Shown here in pieces: positions 1-6,990 of a stretch of 12,779 nt of DNA. The position numbers were made by a program, and so were the translations under genes. The notes under the pieces were generated by a model, which was given only the letters and a program-made list of their open reading frames with translations, was not told the DNA's origin and did not search any database. Every line of letters begins with the position of its first letter. The first letter of the stretch is position 1. This DNA is from Chitinophagaceae bacterium UBA2793 (lineage in GTDB: Bacteria; Bacteroidota; Bacteroidia; Chitinophagales; Chitinophagaceae), in the NCBI GenBank assembly GCA_002352045.1, contig DEHT01000098.1, positions 59,426 to 72,204 of the forward strand. The letters run 5' to 3'.

Positions 1-23
1 GACTAACGACTAACGACTAACGA
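1..23. repeat. Heptamer tandem repeat (GACTAAC)x3
   Basis: Three perfect head-to-tail copies of GACTAAC (1-7, 8-14, 15-21) followed by GA, so the array may extend left beyond the window. It lies in a spacer, downstream (leftward) of a minus-strand promoter motif. It would therefore fall in the 5' untranslated region of a gene to the left, if one is there. Similar 7-8 bp arrays occur at 118-141 and 5041-5158. Confidence 0.85.
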
Positions 24-36
24 TTTTTTTCGGCTG

Positions 37-44
37 CAAAGGTA
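37..44 (-). promoter_or_regulatory. Bacteroidota -7 promoter element, reading left
   Basis: On the minus strand these bases read TACCTTTG, an exact match to the TAnnTTTG -7 consensus of the Bacteroidota primary sigma factor. It continues as CAGCCG and an A-rich run, a common context for such promoters. I do not see a convincing -33 TTTG at the usual 17-23 bp spacing, so the call rests on the -7 element alone. It would drive a gene outside the window to the left, divergent from the SpmAB-type gene at 146. Confidence 0.5.
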
Positions 45-117
45 GGGTTTAGCAGATTGTTTTCCTATTTAAACTGTATCTTCGGAAACGCAGGATAAGA
101 TATAAGCATACATTCAT

Positions 118-141
118 AAACCTTTAAACCTTTGAACCTTT
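118..141. repeat. Octamer tandem repeat upstream of the SpmAB-type gene
   Basis: Two perfect copies of AAACCTTT (118-125, 126-133) and one with a single change, GAACCTTT (134-141). The array ends only four bases before the ATG at 146, so it occupies the place of the ribosome-binding region. No Shine-Dalgarno sequence is present there. Confidence 0.8.
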
Positions 142-145
142 TAAT

Positions 146-1546
146 ATGGCTTTAAGCAGAATTTGGTCGGCTTTTATAATCATTTCAGTATTGGTGGCCT
201 GTATAATGGCTTTTTCGGGAAACGGCGGCAAAACCATTTTTGCACAAATGACAACGGGAAAAAGCGGCGATACCATTCAACTTAAAAAATTAGATACTGC
301 CACGGTTGACAAAGAATTTTTGGCCAAACTAAAAACGGAAAAAGTAGTTAAAGACAGTGATAGTAAAACGGTATTGCATAAAGATGGGCAAATACTTGTT
401 TTTAGAAATCAAAGTTCCGATGGTCTCATTGAAACCTGTATAGTGGCAGTAAACCTATGCCTTAAGCTGATAGGGTTTATGACGTTTTTTATGGGCCTGA
501 TGAGTATAGCAGAAGTTGCAGGAGGTGTACGATTGTTATCAAAAATTATTGGCCCTTTTTTTTCAAAAATATTTCCCGAAATTCCCAAAGGTCATCCAAG
601 TATGGGCCACATGACCATGAATTTTTCGGCCAATTTATTGGGGCTCGATAATGCAGCCACTCCATTTGGAATTAAAGCCATGCAAAGCCTGCAAGAGCTA
701 AATCCAAAAAAAGATACAGCATCTAATGCTCAAATAATGTTCTTGTGTCTTCATGCATCCGGACTTACTTTAATACCCGTTGGAATTATTGCATTGCGTT
801 CGGCTGCCGGTGCGGCCAATCCTATGGATATTTTTATTCCCTGCATGATTGCAACTTTTGCCGCTACTATGGCTGCCATGATTATTGTAAGTATCAAACA
901 AAAAATTAATTTATTACAACCCGTAATTATTGCATGGGTAGGAGGGGTGTCGGCAATAATTGCTGCATTGGTAGTATTTATAAAAACACTCGACAGTGAT
1001 GCAGTGCAGATATTTTCGGGCAATTTAAGCGGTGGGCTAATATTGCTGATAATTTTATTAATTGTACTGGGCGGTCTATACAAAAAAATTGATGTATTTG
1101 ATGCATTTATTCAAGGTGCAAAAGGTGGTTTTGAAACTGCCGTAAAAATTATTCCTTACTTAGTGGGTATGCTGGTAGCTATTAGTTTGCTGCGTACCAG
1201 TGGCACATTTGATATAGTAATTAATGGCATGAAATCTTTTTTTGCCATGTTGGGTGCCGATACAAGATTTGTAGATGGATTGCCCACAGCATTGGTAAAA
1301 CCTTTTAGCGGTGGTGCTGCAAGAGGCATGATGGTTTCTACTATGGATGCCTATGGTACAGATTCTTTCCCAGGCATTTTGTCCTGCATATTACAAGGTA
1401 GTAGCGATACCACTTTTTATGTAATTGCCGTTTATTTTGGTGCAGTATCGGTTTCCAATACACGCTATACGGTAGGCGCTATGTTACTGGCCGACCTGGT
1501 TGGAATTATTACCAGTATTATGCTGGCTTATTTGTTTTTTGGTTAA
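146..1546 (+). CDS. Fused SpmA/SpmB-type membrane protein (nucleoside recognition / gate domains)
   Basis: Polytopic inner-membrane protein of 466 residues combining the two Bacillus spore-maturation proteins SpmA and SpmB in one chain. The SpmA-like half is about residues 95-250, with signatures FPEIPKGHPSMG (143-154), GLDNAATPFGIKAMQ (166-180) and NPKKDTAS (186-193). The SpmB-like half is about 295-466, with GGFETAVKIIPYLVGML (327-343), KPFSGGAARGMM (385-396) and GSSDTTFYVIAVYFG (418-432). A first helix (about 7-25) is followed by a hydrophilic stretch of some 65 residues (28-93) that reads as an insertion relative to Bacillus SpmA. Bacteroidota do not sporulate, so the role is unknown; nucleoside transport or envelope assembly are suggestions only. 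The start is the first ATG, placing the first helix at the N-terminus. The family call is firm, the function is not. Confidence 0.93.
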   Translation: MALSRIWSAFIIISVLVACIMAFSGNGGKTIFAQMTTGKSGDTIQLKKLDTATVDKEFLAKLKTEKVVKDSDSKTVLHKDGQILVFRNQSSDGLIETCIVAVNLCLKLIGFMTFFMGLMSIAEVAGGVRLLSKIIGPFFSKIFPEIPKGHPSMGHMTMNFSANLLGLDNAATPFGIKAMQSLQELNPKKDTASNAQIMFLCLHASGLTLIPVGIIALRSAAGAANPMDIFIPCMIATFAATMAAMIIVSIKQKINLLQPVIIAWVGGVSAIIAALVVFIKTLDSDAVQIFSGNLSGGLILLIILLIVLGGLYKKIDVFDAFIQGAKGGFETAVKIIPYLVGMLVAISLLRTSGTFDIVINGMKSFFAMLGADTRFVDGLPTALVKPFSGGAARGMMVSTMDAYGTDSFPGILSCILQGSSDTTFYVIAVYFGAVSVSNTRYTVGAMLLADLVGIITSIMLAYLFFG

Positions 1547-1582
1547 CTACAAAGCAATATTTCCCTTTAATGTTTTCAAATA

Positions 1583-1617
1583 TACAAAGCCAACTCTTTT
1601 ATGAAGTTGGCTTTGTA
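1583..1617. terminator. Hairpin between convergent genes, probable bidirectional terminator
   Basis: A perfect 13-bp stem (1583-1595 paired with 1605-1617, core ACAAAGCCAACT/AGTTGGCTTTGT) closes a 9-base loop. It sits between the 3' ends of the SpmAB-type gene (+, ends 1546) and the M1 peptidase gene (-, ends 1639). There is no long U-run on the plus side. Position and stem length still make termination in both directions the best explanation. Confidence 0.7.
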
Positions 1618-1638
1618 ATTATGAATGTGGCTCTTAAT

Positions 1639-3321
1639 TTATGTATGCTTAGAGATTACATAAAAATTTCTGTCAACTTTAAAATTTTTAATATTGAAGC
1701 CTGCGGGTTGTTTTATTTTTTTCCATTGGGTGGTTGGTTTTAAATTCAATTGCTTTGCAGTACTATCTGCTGAAACACTTACTCTAACCGGAAGGTTAAA
1801 TCCTTCTACACAGTTGGTCCAGCGATACAAAATTTTATTTCCTTCTACATTATATTCCAGTACAGGTATTTTTGTTTGACGCAGATATTGGTCAAAAACT
1901 TTTGAAAAATTAATGCCCGACTTTTTATTGATATAGTCTTCTATTTGTTTGCTGGTAACAGTTTGATGATAGAATGTTTTATTCAATCCTCTTAAAATTT
2001 GGCGAAATTTTTCATCGTTGTTGATGGCAGCTCTGATGGTTTGCAGCATATTGCCGCCCTTATTGTACATATCGCCACTGCCTTCTTTGTTTACACCATA
2101 AGGGCCTATTATGGGAATATCGTTTTGAATAGCTTTTCTAATGCCCACTATATAATCGGAACCGGCATTTTTGCCATAAAAATAATCGGTGAACAGGGTT
2201 TCGCTGTAGTTGGTAAAGCTTTCGTGAATCCACATATCTGCAATGTCATTACTAGTAATATTGTTGCCAAACCACTCGTGGCCACTTTCATGAATGATGA
2301 TAAAATCCCATTTCAGCCCCCAACCTGTGCCCGACATATCGTTGCCCAAATAACCCATTTTATAATTGTTGCCATAAGCAACTGCACTTTGATGCTCCAT
2401 TCCTAAATGAGGAGCTTCTACCAATTTATATCCATCCTCATAAAACGGATAGGGGCCAAACCAATATTCCAATGCTTCCATAGTTCTGCGTGCATCGGTA
2501 AAATGTGTTTTTGCTTTTTCAAGATTTGATTCCAATACCCAGTAATCCATATCGAGCATTCCTTTTTCGCCCTTGTATTGTTCGGAGAAGTGTGCATATT
2601 TTCCTATGTAAGGAATAATGTTGTAACTGTTTATCGGATTTTTTACCAGCCAGCTATATTGTGTAAATCCGTTGCCTGCATTTTGTGTATTAATTAATCG
2701 GCCATTGCCAATTGCCATTAAACTATCGGGAGCTACTATACGAAGTAAAGAGCCTTTATCCGGTTCGTCGCTTTGATGGTCTTTGCAGGGCAACCATACA
2801 CTGGCACCTAAGCCCTGGCAGGCTACACTCATCCAGGGATTGCCCTGTTTATCTTTTTTCCAAATCCATCCTCCATCCCATGGCGGTCTTTTGGCTTCCA
2901 CCGGCTTGCCTTTAAAATATACAATAATGTTTCTTTCGCCGGGAGCAATTTTATATTTTGCCGCAGTATCTCTGTACATCACCCAATACACATTTCCTTC
3001 TCTTGTAAAAGGCAAACTTTTTCCTTCGGCTATTACACTATCAATAATCATGGGCTGCTGCATATCTATTTGCATGAGCTTTGCTCCTGAATCCCAAAAA
3101 AGAATTTTATTGTTGCCTTTAATGGTTTTAGAATTATAATCGGGTTGTATTGTAATATCGTACTGCAATACATCCCAGCCAAGCCTTCCGGCACCTATGC
3201 TCCCCCGCAAAGTATCCTGCCTGGTTAAAATTTCTTTGTGATTGAGCGGTTGTGCTACTAAATGGTTTACAAAAAAAGAAACCAGTAATACTGCGCTCAA
3301 TAGAGTTGATTTGTGTTGCAT
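1639..3321 (-). CDS. Secreted M1 family zinc metallopeptidase (aminopeptidase)
   Basis: Zinc aminopeptidase of 560 residues in the M1 (gluzincin) family, expected to trim N-terminal residues from peptides. The zinc site is visible as HESGH (344-348) and, 19 residues after the second His, Glu367 in WIHESFTNY. The substrate-anchoring motif equivalent to GAMEN is GMEHQ (307-311), so the usual Asn is His here. Tyr419 in MYNKGG is the likely transition-state Tyr. The N-terminal beta domain is about 45-250 and the catalytic domain about 275-485. A short C-terminal beta region follows, without the large helical domain of PepN-type enzymes. Residues 1-23 form a signal peptide ending near VAQ, so it acts in the periplasm or outside. 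It converges on the SpmAB-type gene and diverges from the peptide-binding lipoprotein gene, which may reflect a shared role in peptide use. Confidence 0.93.
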   Translation of the reverse strand: MQHKSTLLSAVLLVSFFVNHLVAQPLNHKEILTRQDTLRGSIGAGRLGWDVLQYDITIQPDYNSKTIKGNNKILFWDSGAKLMQIDMQQPMIIDSVIAEGKSLPFTREGNVYWVMYRDTAAKYKIAPGERNIIVYFKGKPVEAKRPPWDGGWIWKKDKQGNPWMSVACQGLGASVWLPCKDHQSDEPDKGSLLRIVAPDSLMAIGNGRLINTQNAGNGFTQYSWLVKNPINSYNIIPYIGKYAHFSEQYKGEKGMLDMDYWVLESNLEKAKTHFTDARRTMEALEYWFGPYPFYEDGYKLVEAPHLGMEHQSAVAYGNNYKMGYLGNDMSGTGWGLKWDFIIIHESGHEWFGNNITSNDIADMWIHESFTNYSETLFTDYFYGKNAGSDYIVGIRKAIQNDIPIIGPYGVNKEGSGDMYNKGGNMLQTIRAAINNDEKFRQILRGLNKTFYHQTVTSKQIEDYINKKSGINFSKVFDQYLRQTKIPVLEYNVEGNKILYRWTNCVEGFNLPVRVSVSADSTAKQLNLKPTTQWKKIKQPAGFNIKNFKVDRNFYVISKHT

Positions 3322-3417
3322 GGCTAAAAATTAATTCATTAAAATTATCATTAAAAATGCAAAGTTTTATATTGGTAATGATAAGTGGTTTGATAAAGGC
3401 CTTAAATTTATTGCTCA

Positions 3418-5046
3418 ATGAAAAAGACTGCAATAATTACGCTGTTTTGTGGCACCTTGCTGTTAGCTCTACAAGGCTGTAATAAAAATCAAAAAACAGA
3501 TAAGAAAATATTTCGTTACAATGAATCCAGCGGCATAGCATCGCTTGATCCGGCATTTGCCAAAAATCAATCAATTATGTGGGCCGTTCACCAACTGTAC
3601 AGCAGCCTGGTTGAAGTGGATAAAAATCTTGAAATAAAACCACTATTGGTAAAAGACTGGCAATTTAGTAACGATAAGAAAGAGATTGTTTTTAATTTAA
3701 GAACCGATATATTTTTTCATGATGATGCTGTGTTTGCAAACGGCAAGGGAAGAAAAATGGTAGCAGAAGATGTGCGTTATAGTTTTAACCGAATTATAGA
3801 TGCATCTACCGTAAGCCCAGGTGCATGGATTTTTAACAACCGGGTAGATTCTATTGAACCTTTTAAAGTGCTCAACGATTCTACTTTTCTATTAAAATTG
3901 CAACGCCCTTTTCATCCCATATTGGGCATATTAAGTATGCAATACTGTTCTATAGTTCCCCGGGAAGCTGTTGAAAAATATGGTATTGAATTTCGGCGGC
4001 ATCCTGTGGGTACCGGGCCATTTCAATTTGTAGCCTGGGATGAGGGTCAGGCGCTCATCTTAAAAAAGAATAAAAACTATTTTGAAAAAGACAGCAGCGG
4101 AATTGCATTGCCATATTTAGATGGAATTAAAGTAAGTTTTTACGATAGCAAGGCAACGGAATTTTTAGAATTCAGGCAGGGTAGGTTAGATTTTATAAAT
4201 GATATTGACGCTTCATTTAAAGATGAGGTACTTACAAAAACAGGAAACTTAAAAAAGCAATGGCAGGGAACATTACAGTTAAATAAACACCCGTATTTGA
4301 ATATAGAATATTTCGGCATATTGCAGAATGAATCAAATCCAATAGTAAAACAATCTCCATTGAGATTTAAAAAAATCAGGCAAGCAATTAACTATGGTAT
4401 TGATAGAAGAAAGATGATGCTCTACCTGCGAAATTCTATTGGCACAGCAGCCGAGAGTGGTTTTGTGCCGCTGGGATTGCCTTCATTTGATGCCAATGAA
4501 GTGATGGGCTATACCTACAATCCTTCAAAAGCTGCAAAGTTGCTGGCCGAAGCAGGTTATCCGCAGGGAAAAGGGTTGCCTACCTTAAAATTACTAACCA
4601 TTCCTATTTACAGCAACCTGGCAAGTTATGTAGCCAACGAATTGCAATTGCTGGGTATTAATGTACAGGTGGAAACCATCCAAAAAAGTTTACTGCTGGA
4701 GCAAACCAGTAAATCGCAGGCAATGTTTTTTAGAGGCAGTTGGATTGCCGATTATCCCGATGCAGAAAATTATCTGAGTGTTTTTTATAGCAAAAATCCG
4801 GCACCACCCAATTATACCCGTTACAAAAATGAACACTTTGATGCCATGTATGAAAAAGCATTGGCCGAAGAAAACGATTCTTTACGCTATAAACTCTATC
4901 AGCAAATGGACAAACTAATTGTAGAGGATGCACCTGTAGTACCGTTTTGGTACGATATGGTGATACACCTGGTACACAACAATGTGAGCAATTTTGCACC
5001 CAATAGTTTAAATATGCTCGAGCTGAGATGGGTGAGAAAGGGTTGA
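3418..5046 (+). CDS. ABC-type peptide-binding lipoprotein (solute-binding protein family 5)
   Basis: Substrate-binding component of an oligopeptide/dipeptide-type ABC importer, 542 residues, close to the usual length of DppA/OppA proteins. A lipoprotein signal is clear: MKKTA start, hydrophobic core, lipobox LQGC with Cys21 as the lipidation site. Family 5 marks include LDPAFA (43-48), the LVEVD and KPLLVKDW region (64-81), VAEDVRYSFNRI (115-126), and HPVGTGPFQF (195-204), the characteristic VGTGPF motif. A C-terminal stretch SWIADYPDAENYL matches the usual W-DYPD-xN motif of the second lobe. No permease or ATPase gene adjoins it, so the partners are encoded elsewhere or it acts otherwise. 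The start ATG puts the signal at the N-terminus. The exact ligand cannot be told from sequence. Confidence 0.92.
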   Translation: MKKTAIITLFCGTLLLALQGCNKNQKTDKKIFRYNESSGIASLDPAFAKNQSIMWAVHQLYSSLVEVDKNLEIKPLLVKDWQFSNDKKEIVFNLRTDIFFHDDAVFANGKGRKMVAEDVRYSFNRIIDASTVSPGAWIFNNRVDSIEPFKVLNDSTFLLKLQRPFHPILGILSMQYCSIVPREAVEKYGIEFRRHPVGTGPFQFVAWDEGQALILKKNKNYFEKDSSGIALPYLDGIKVSFYDSKATEFLEFRQGRLDFINDIDASFKDEVLTKTGNLKKQWQGTLQLNKHPYLNIEYFGILQNESNPIVKQSPLRFKKIRQAINYGIDRRKMMLYLRNSIGTAAESGFVPLGLPSFDANEVMGYTYNPSKAAKLLAEAGYPQGKGLPTLKLLTIPIYSNLASYVANELQLLGINVQVETIQKSLLLEQTSKSQAMFFRGSWIADYPDAENYLSVFYSKNPAPPNYTRYKNEHFDAMYEKALAEENDSLRYKLYQQMDKLIVEDAPVVPFWYDMVIHLVHNNVSNFAPNSLNMLELRWVRKG

Positions 5047-5094
5047 TAGGGTGATAAGTTGATACGTTGATAAGTCAAAAGTCAAAAGTCAAAA
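5041..5094. repeat. Two adjoining microrepeat arrays (octamer GTTGATA type, heptamer GTCAAAA)
   Basis: Four octamers, GGTTGATA, GGGTGATA, AGTTGATA and CGTTGATA (5041-5072), are followed after one A by three perfect heptamers GTCAAAA (5074-5080, 5081-5087, 5088-5094) and an A-rich run. The first octamer contains the TGA stop of the peptide-binding protein gene (5044-5046), so the array begins inside the coding sequence end. No terminator hairpin is visible in this convergent spacer. Confidence 0.82.
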
Positions 5095-5130
5095 AAAATA
5101 TAAGGGAATAATAAAGTTACAGACTCCTAA

Positions 5131-5158
5131 CCAGAAACGAGAAACCAGAAACCGGAAA
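5131..5158. repeat. Heptamer tandem repeat (CCAGAAA)x4, degenerate
   Basis: Four heptamers in register: CCAGAAA (5131-5137), CGAGAAA (5138-5144), CCAGAAA (5145-5151) and CCGGAAA (5152-5158). The array ends exactly at the base before the msrA stop codon complement (5159-5161). Together with the preceding arrays it fills most of the 112-bp convergent spacer. Confidence 0.8.
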
Positions 5159-5803
5159 CTAATGCTTTAATTTATCCTTAAACAATTTTCTAAACTTTTC
5201 TACTTTAGGTCGAATAACAATTTTGCAATAGGGTTGTTCGCCGTTTTCGTTGAAATAATTTTGGTGATAGCTTTCTGCTTTATAAAAAACACTGAATGGC
5301 TCCAGGGTGGTTACAATGGGTGCATCAAAAATATGGCTGCTGTCTAATTTTTTTATGTAGGCTGCTGCTACCTGCTTTTGCATTTCGTTTCTATAAAAAA
5401 TTACACTACGGTATTGTGTGCCTTCATCGGCACCCTGACGGTTTAATGTGGTAGGGTCGTGGGTTTCCCAAAATATTTCGAGCAATTCGTCGTAAGATAC
5501 TTTTGTCGGATCGTACACAATATTTAAACACTCCGCATGGCCGGTTGTGCCGGTACACACTTCCTTATAAGTTGGATTAATTGTTTCGCCCCCACTGTAA
5601 CCACTTTCTACTTTTAATACACCCTCTACCTGTTGAAAGATAGCTTCAGTGCACCAAAAACAACCATTGCCTACTGTAATGGTATCTGTTAATGTATTTT
5701 CATTATGGGCTAACTGCTCAGTCATAATAGGATATTTTTTTTTATTGGCACAGCTTACAATGCTGATAAATGCAATTGATATAAATAAAAATAGTTTTTG
5801 CAT
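5159..5803 (-). CDS. msrA: Peptide-methionine (S)-S-oxide reductase, lipoprotein type
   Basis: Reduces the S-epimer of methionine sulfoxide in proteins back to methionine. The catalytic motif GCFWC lies at 47-51 with Cys48 as nucleophile. Other family marks are VEGVLKVESGYSGG (59-72), NPTYKEVCTGTTGHAE (76-91), the FWETHDPTTLNRQGAD stretch (111-126), GTQYRSVIFY (128-137) and SYHQNYF (178-184). Cys193 in QPYCKI is a candidate resolving Cys. About 40 residues precede the domain: a short hydrophobic segment with a lipobox-like IVSC (Cys18), then a polar linker. This suggests an exported, membrane-anchored enzyme repairing envelope proteins; it is not fused to MsrB. A cytoplasmic form would need a start at Met27, but the signal-like sequence is in frame and well formed. 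It lies 82 bp downstream of a secreted protein gene on the same strand. Confidence 0.94.
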   Translation of the reverse strand: MQKLFLFISIAFISIVSCANKKKYPIMTEQLAHNENTLTDTITVGNGCFWCTEAIFQQVEGVLKVESGYSGGETINPTYKEVCTGTTGHAECLNIVYDPTKVSYDELLEIFWETHDPTTLNRQGADEGTQYRSVIFYRNEMQKQVAAAYIKKLDSSHIFDAPIVTTLEPFSVFYKAESYHQNYFNENGEQPYCKIVIRPKVEKFRKLFKDKLKH

Positions 5804-5885
5804 AATGTTTTTAAAACCAGGTACGATATTTCGGAATCTATAGTTTGAAATTATTGGTATTTATTAACCTGCTAACAATTGAAAA

Positions 5886-6818
5886 CTAAGGTTCTTCAAT
5901 TTTCAATTTGTTTTCAATCATTTTACCCTTATCATCTGTAAGCGGTGAGGGCACCGGGGCCTGGCCCAGGGGCGTTACCTGGTTAAATATTTTATTGATA
6001 TAAACCCATCGGCCTTCCTGCCACCTAAAAGCTTCATAATCGCCGTCGCCAATTAATGTCCACTTTTTATTAGGTTGGTTAGTTTCGGAAATAAGGTGTT
6101 CAAAAATAATGAGGTCTAATTCGGGGTCGTAATTAAGTTTTGGAGAAGATGCTTTTTTAAATTCCATTACAAACCTGGCCATATTGCCCTTGTAGCCATA
6201 GCCCGATACAATGCTAAACTGCCTGCTTCCAAAAACCGGTTTATCATTTACGAAGCTGAGAATTTCAATTATTTTTTTCTCGCTGCGGATATTGTTTTGA
6301 TCAAAGCCCAGCAAAGTGTAAAAGTTTTTGCCGGCGGCTTTTTTAAGAACAATTTTATAATATACAGCGCCCATCCAACCAAAGTTGTCGGCAATAGTAT
6401 CGCTCATATCGGTAGTAACATCCGATTTGTCAATTAATGGAAAAAGCTTCAGCGATCCATCGGCGGTTTTCATTTGAATGGCACCATGCTGGCGAATTAC
6501 ATTTTCGTTGATAACCATTTGCCAGGTATAAATTCTAAAACTGCTGTCGGGGGCATAGAGTTTTGAAATAGAATATAACGAATCAAAAGGGAAGTAAAAT
6601 GAATTGTTGGTTTTTAATGCTCTCACAAAAATTTTGGTGAAGCTGCTATCGGCTTTAAATCTGTCTGAAGGATTAATGCCATTGATTATTTTATCGGCAA
6701 GTGTTTTTAAACTGTCTTCTTTTTTTTGTAATAATTTATAGTTGGCTGCATTAATGTTTTGCGCTTTAGCATTTACATTAATAAAAAATAATAGGGTTAG
6801 TATTGAAATTAACTTCAT
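5886..6818 (-). CDS. Secreted protein of unknown function
   Basis: I do not recognise a named family. The 310-residue product has a signal peptide (1-19, ending near AKAQ), so it is exported. After it comes a short charged helix-like region (27-48, KLLQKKEDSLKTLADKI). A mixed alpha/beta body holds several aromatic and Gly-rich segments: FGWMGAVYY (146-154), FYTLLGFDQNN (166-176), SGYGYKGNMARFVMEF (205-220) and YDPELDLIIFEHL (230-242). The part GDGDYEAFRWQEGRWVYI (257-274) resembles the closing motif of conserved Bacteroidota hypothetical proteins, but I cannot name them. No catalytic motif, lipobox or membrane segment beyond the signal is visible. It lies 172 bp downstream of the glycosyltransferase cluster and just upstream of msrA on the same strand, so cotranscription with msrA is possible. 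Confidence 0.85.
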   Translation of the reverse strand: MKLISILTLLFFINVNAKAQNINAANYKLLQKKEDSLKTLADKIINGINPSDRFKADSSFTKIFVRALKTNNSFYFPFDSLYSISKLYAPDSSFRIYTWQMVINENVIRQHGAIQMKTADGSLKLFPLIDKSDVTTDMSDTIADNFGWMGAVYYKIVLKKAAGKNFYTLLGFDQNNIRSEKKIIEILSFVNDKPVFGSRQFSIVSGYGYKGNMARFVMEFKKASSPKLNYDPELDLIIFEHLISETNQPNKKWTLIGDGDYEAFRWQEGRWVYINKIFNQVTPLGQAPVPSPLTDDKGKMIENKLKIEEP

Positions 6819-6990
6819 GTGTATCTTTTATATTGTTTTTTGGCCACAACTTGTCCCGCCAAAGGCGTGGATATTTCATGTAATTTTTTTTAAAATTATC
6901 GATGTGTACCAACGGCTCGTTTCATTATTATAAAAATAACCAAAGATTTGGGAATGCAACAAATGCAGGTAGATGGCTTTTTAAATTTAA

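Noticed and set aside
751..1083. Long minus-strand ORF inside the SpmAB-type gene
   Set aside because: It is fully contained in a well-supported gene on the other strand and reads like an antisense shadow, without motif or signal.
1999..2406. 135-codon plus-strand ORF inside the M1 peptidase gene
   Set aside because: It overlaps the HESGH catalytic region of a clear gene on the other strand and shows no domain of its own.
3360..3367. AAACTTTG on the minus strand as a promoter of the M1 peptidase gene
   Set aside because: One mismatch from the -7 consensus and no acceptable -33 element at normal spacing.
6841..6870. G+C-rich spot with CGCC-AAA-GGCG in the spacer before the glycosyltransferase cluster end
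   Set aside because: The perfect stem is only 4 bp and extends poorly on either side; too weak to call a terminator or a repeat element.
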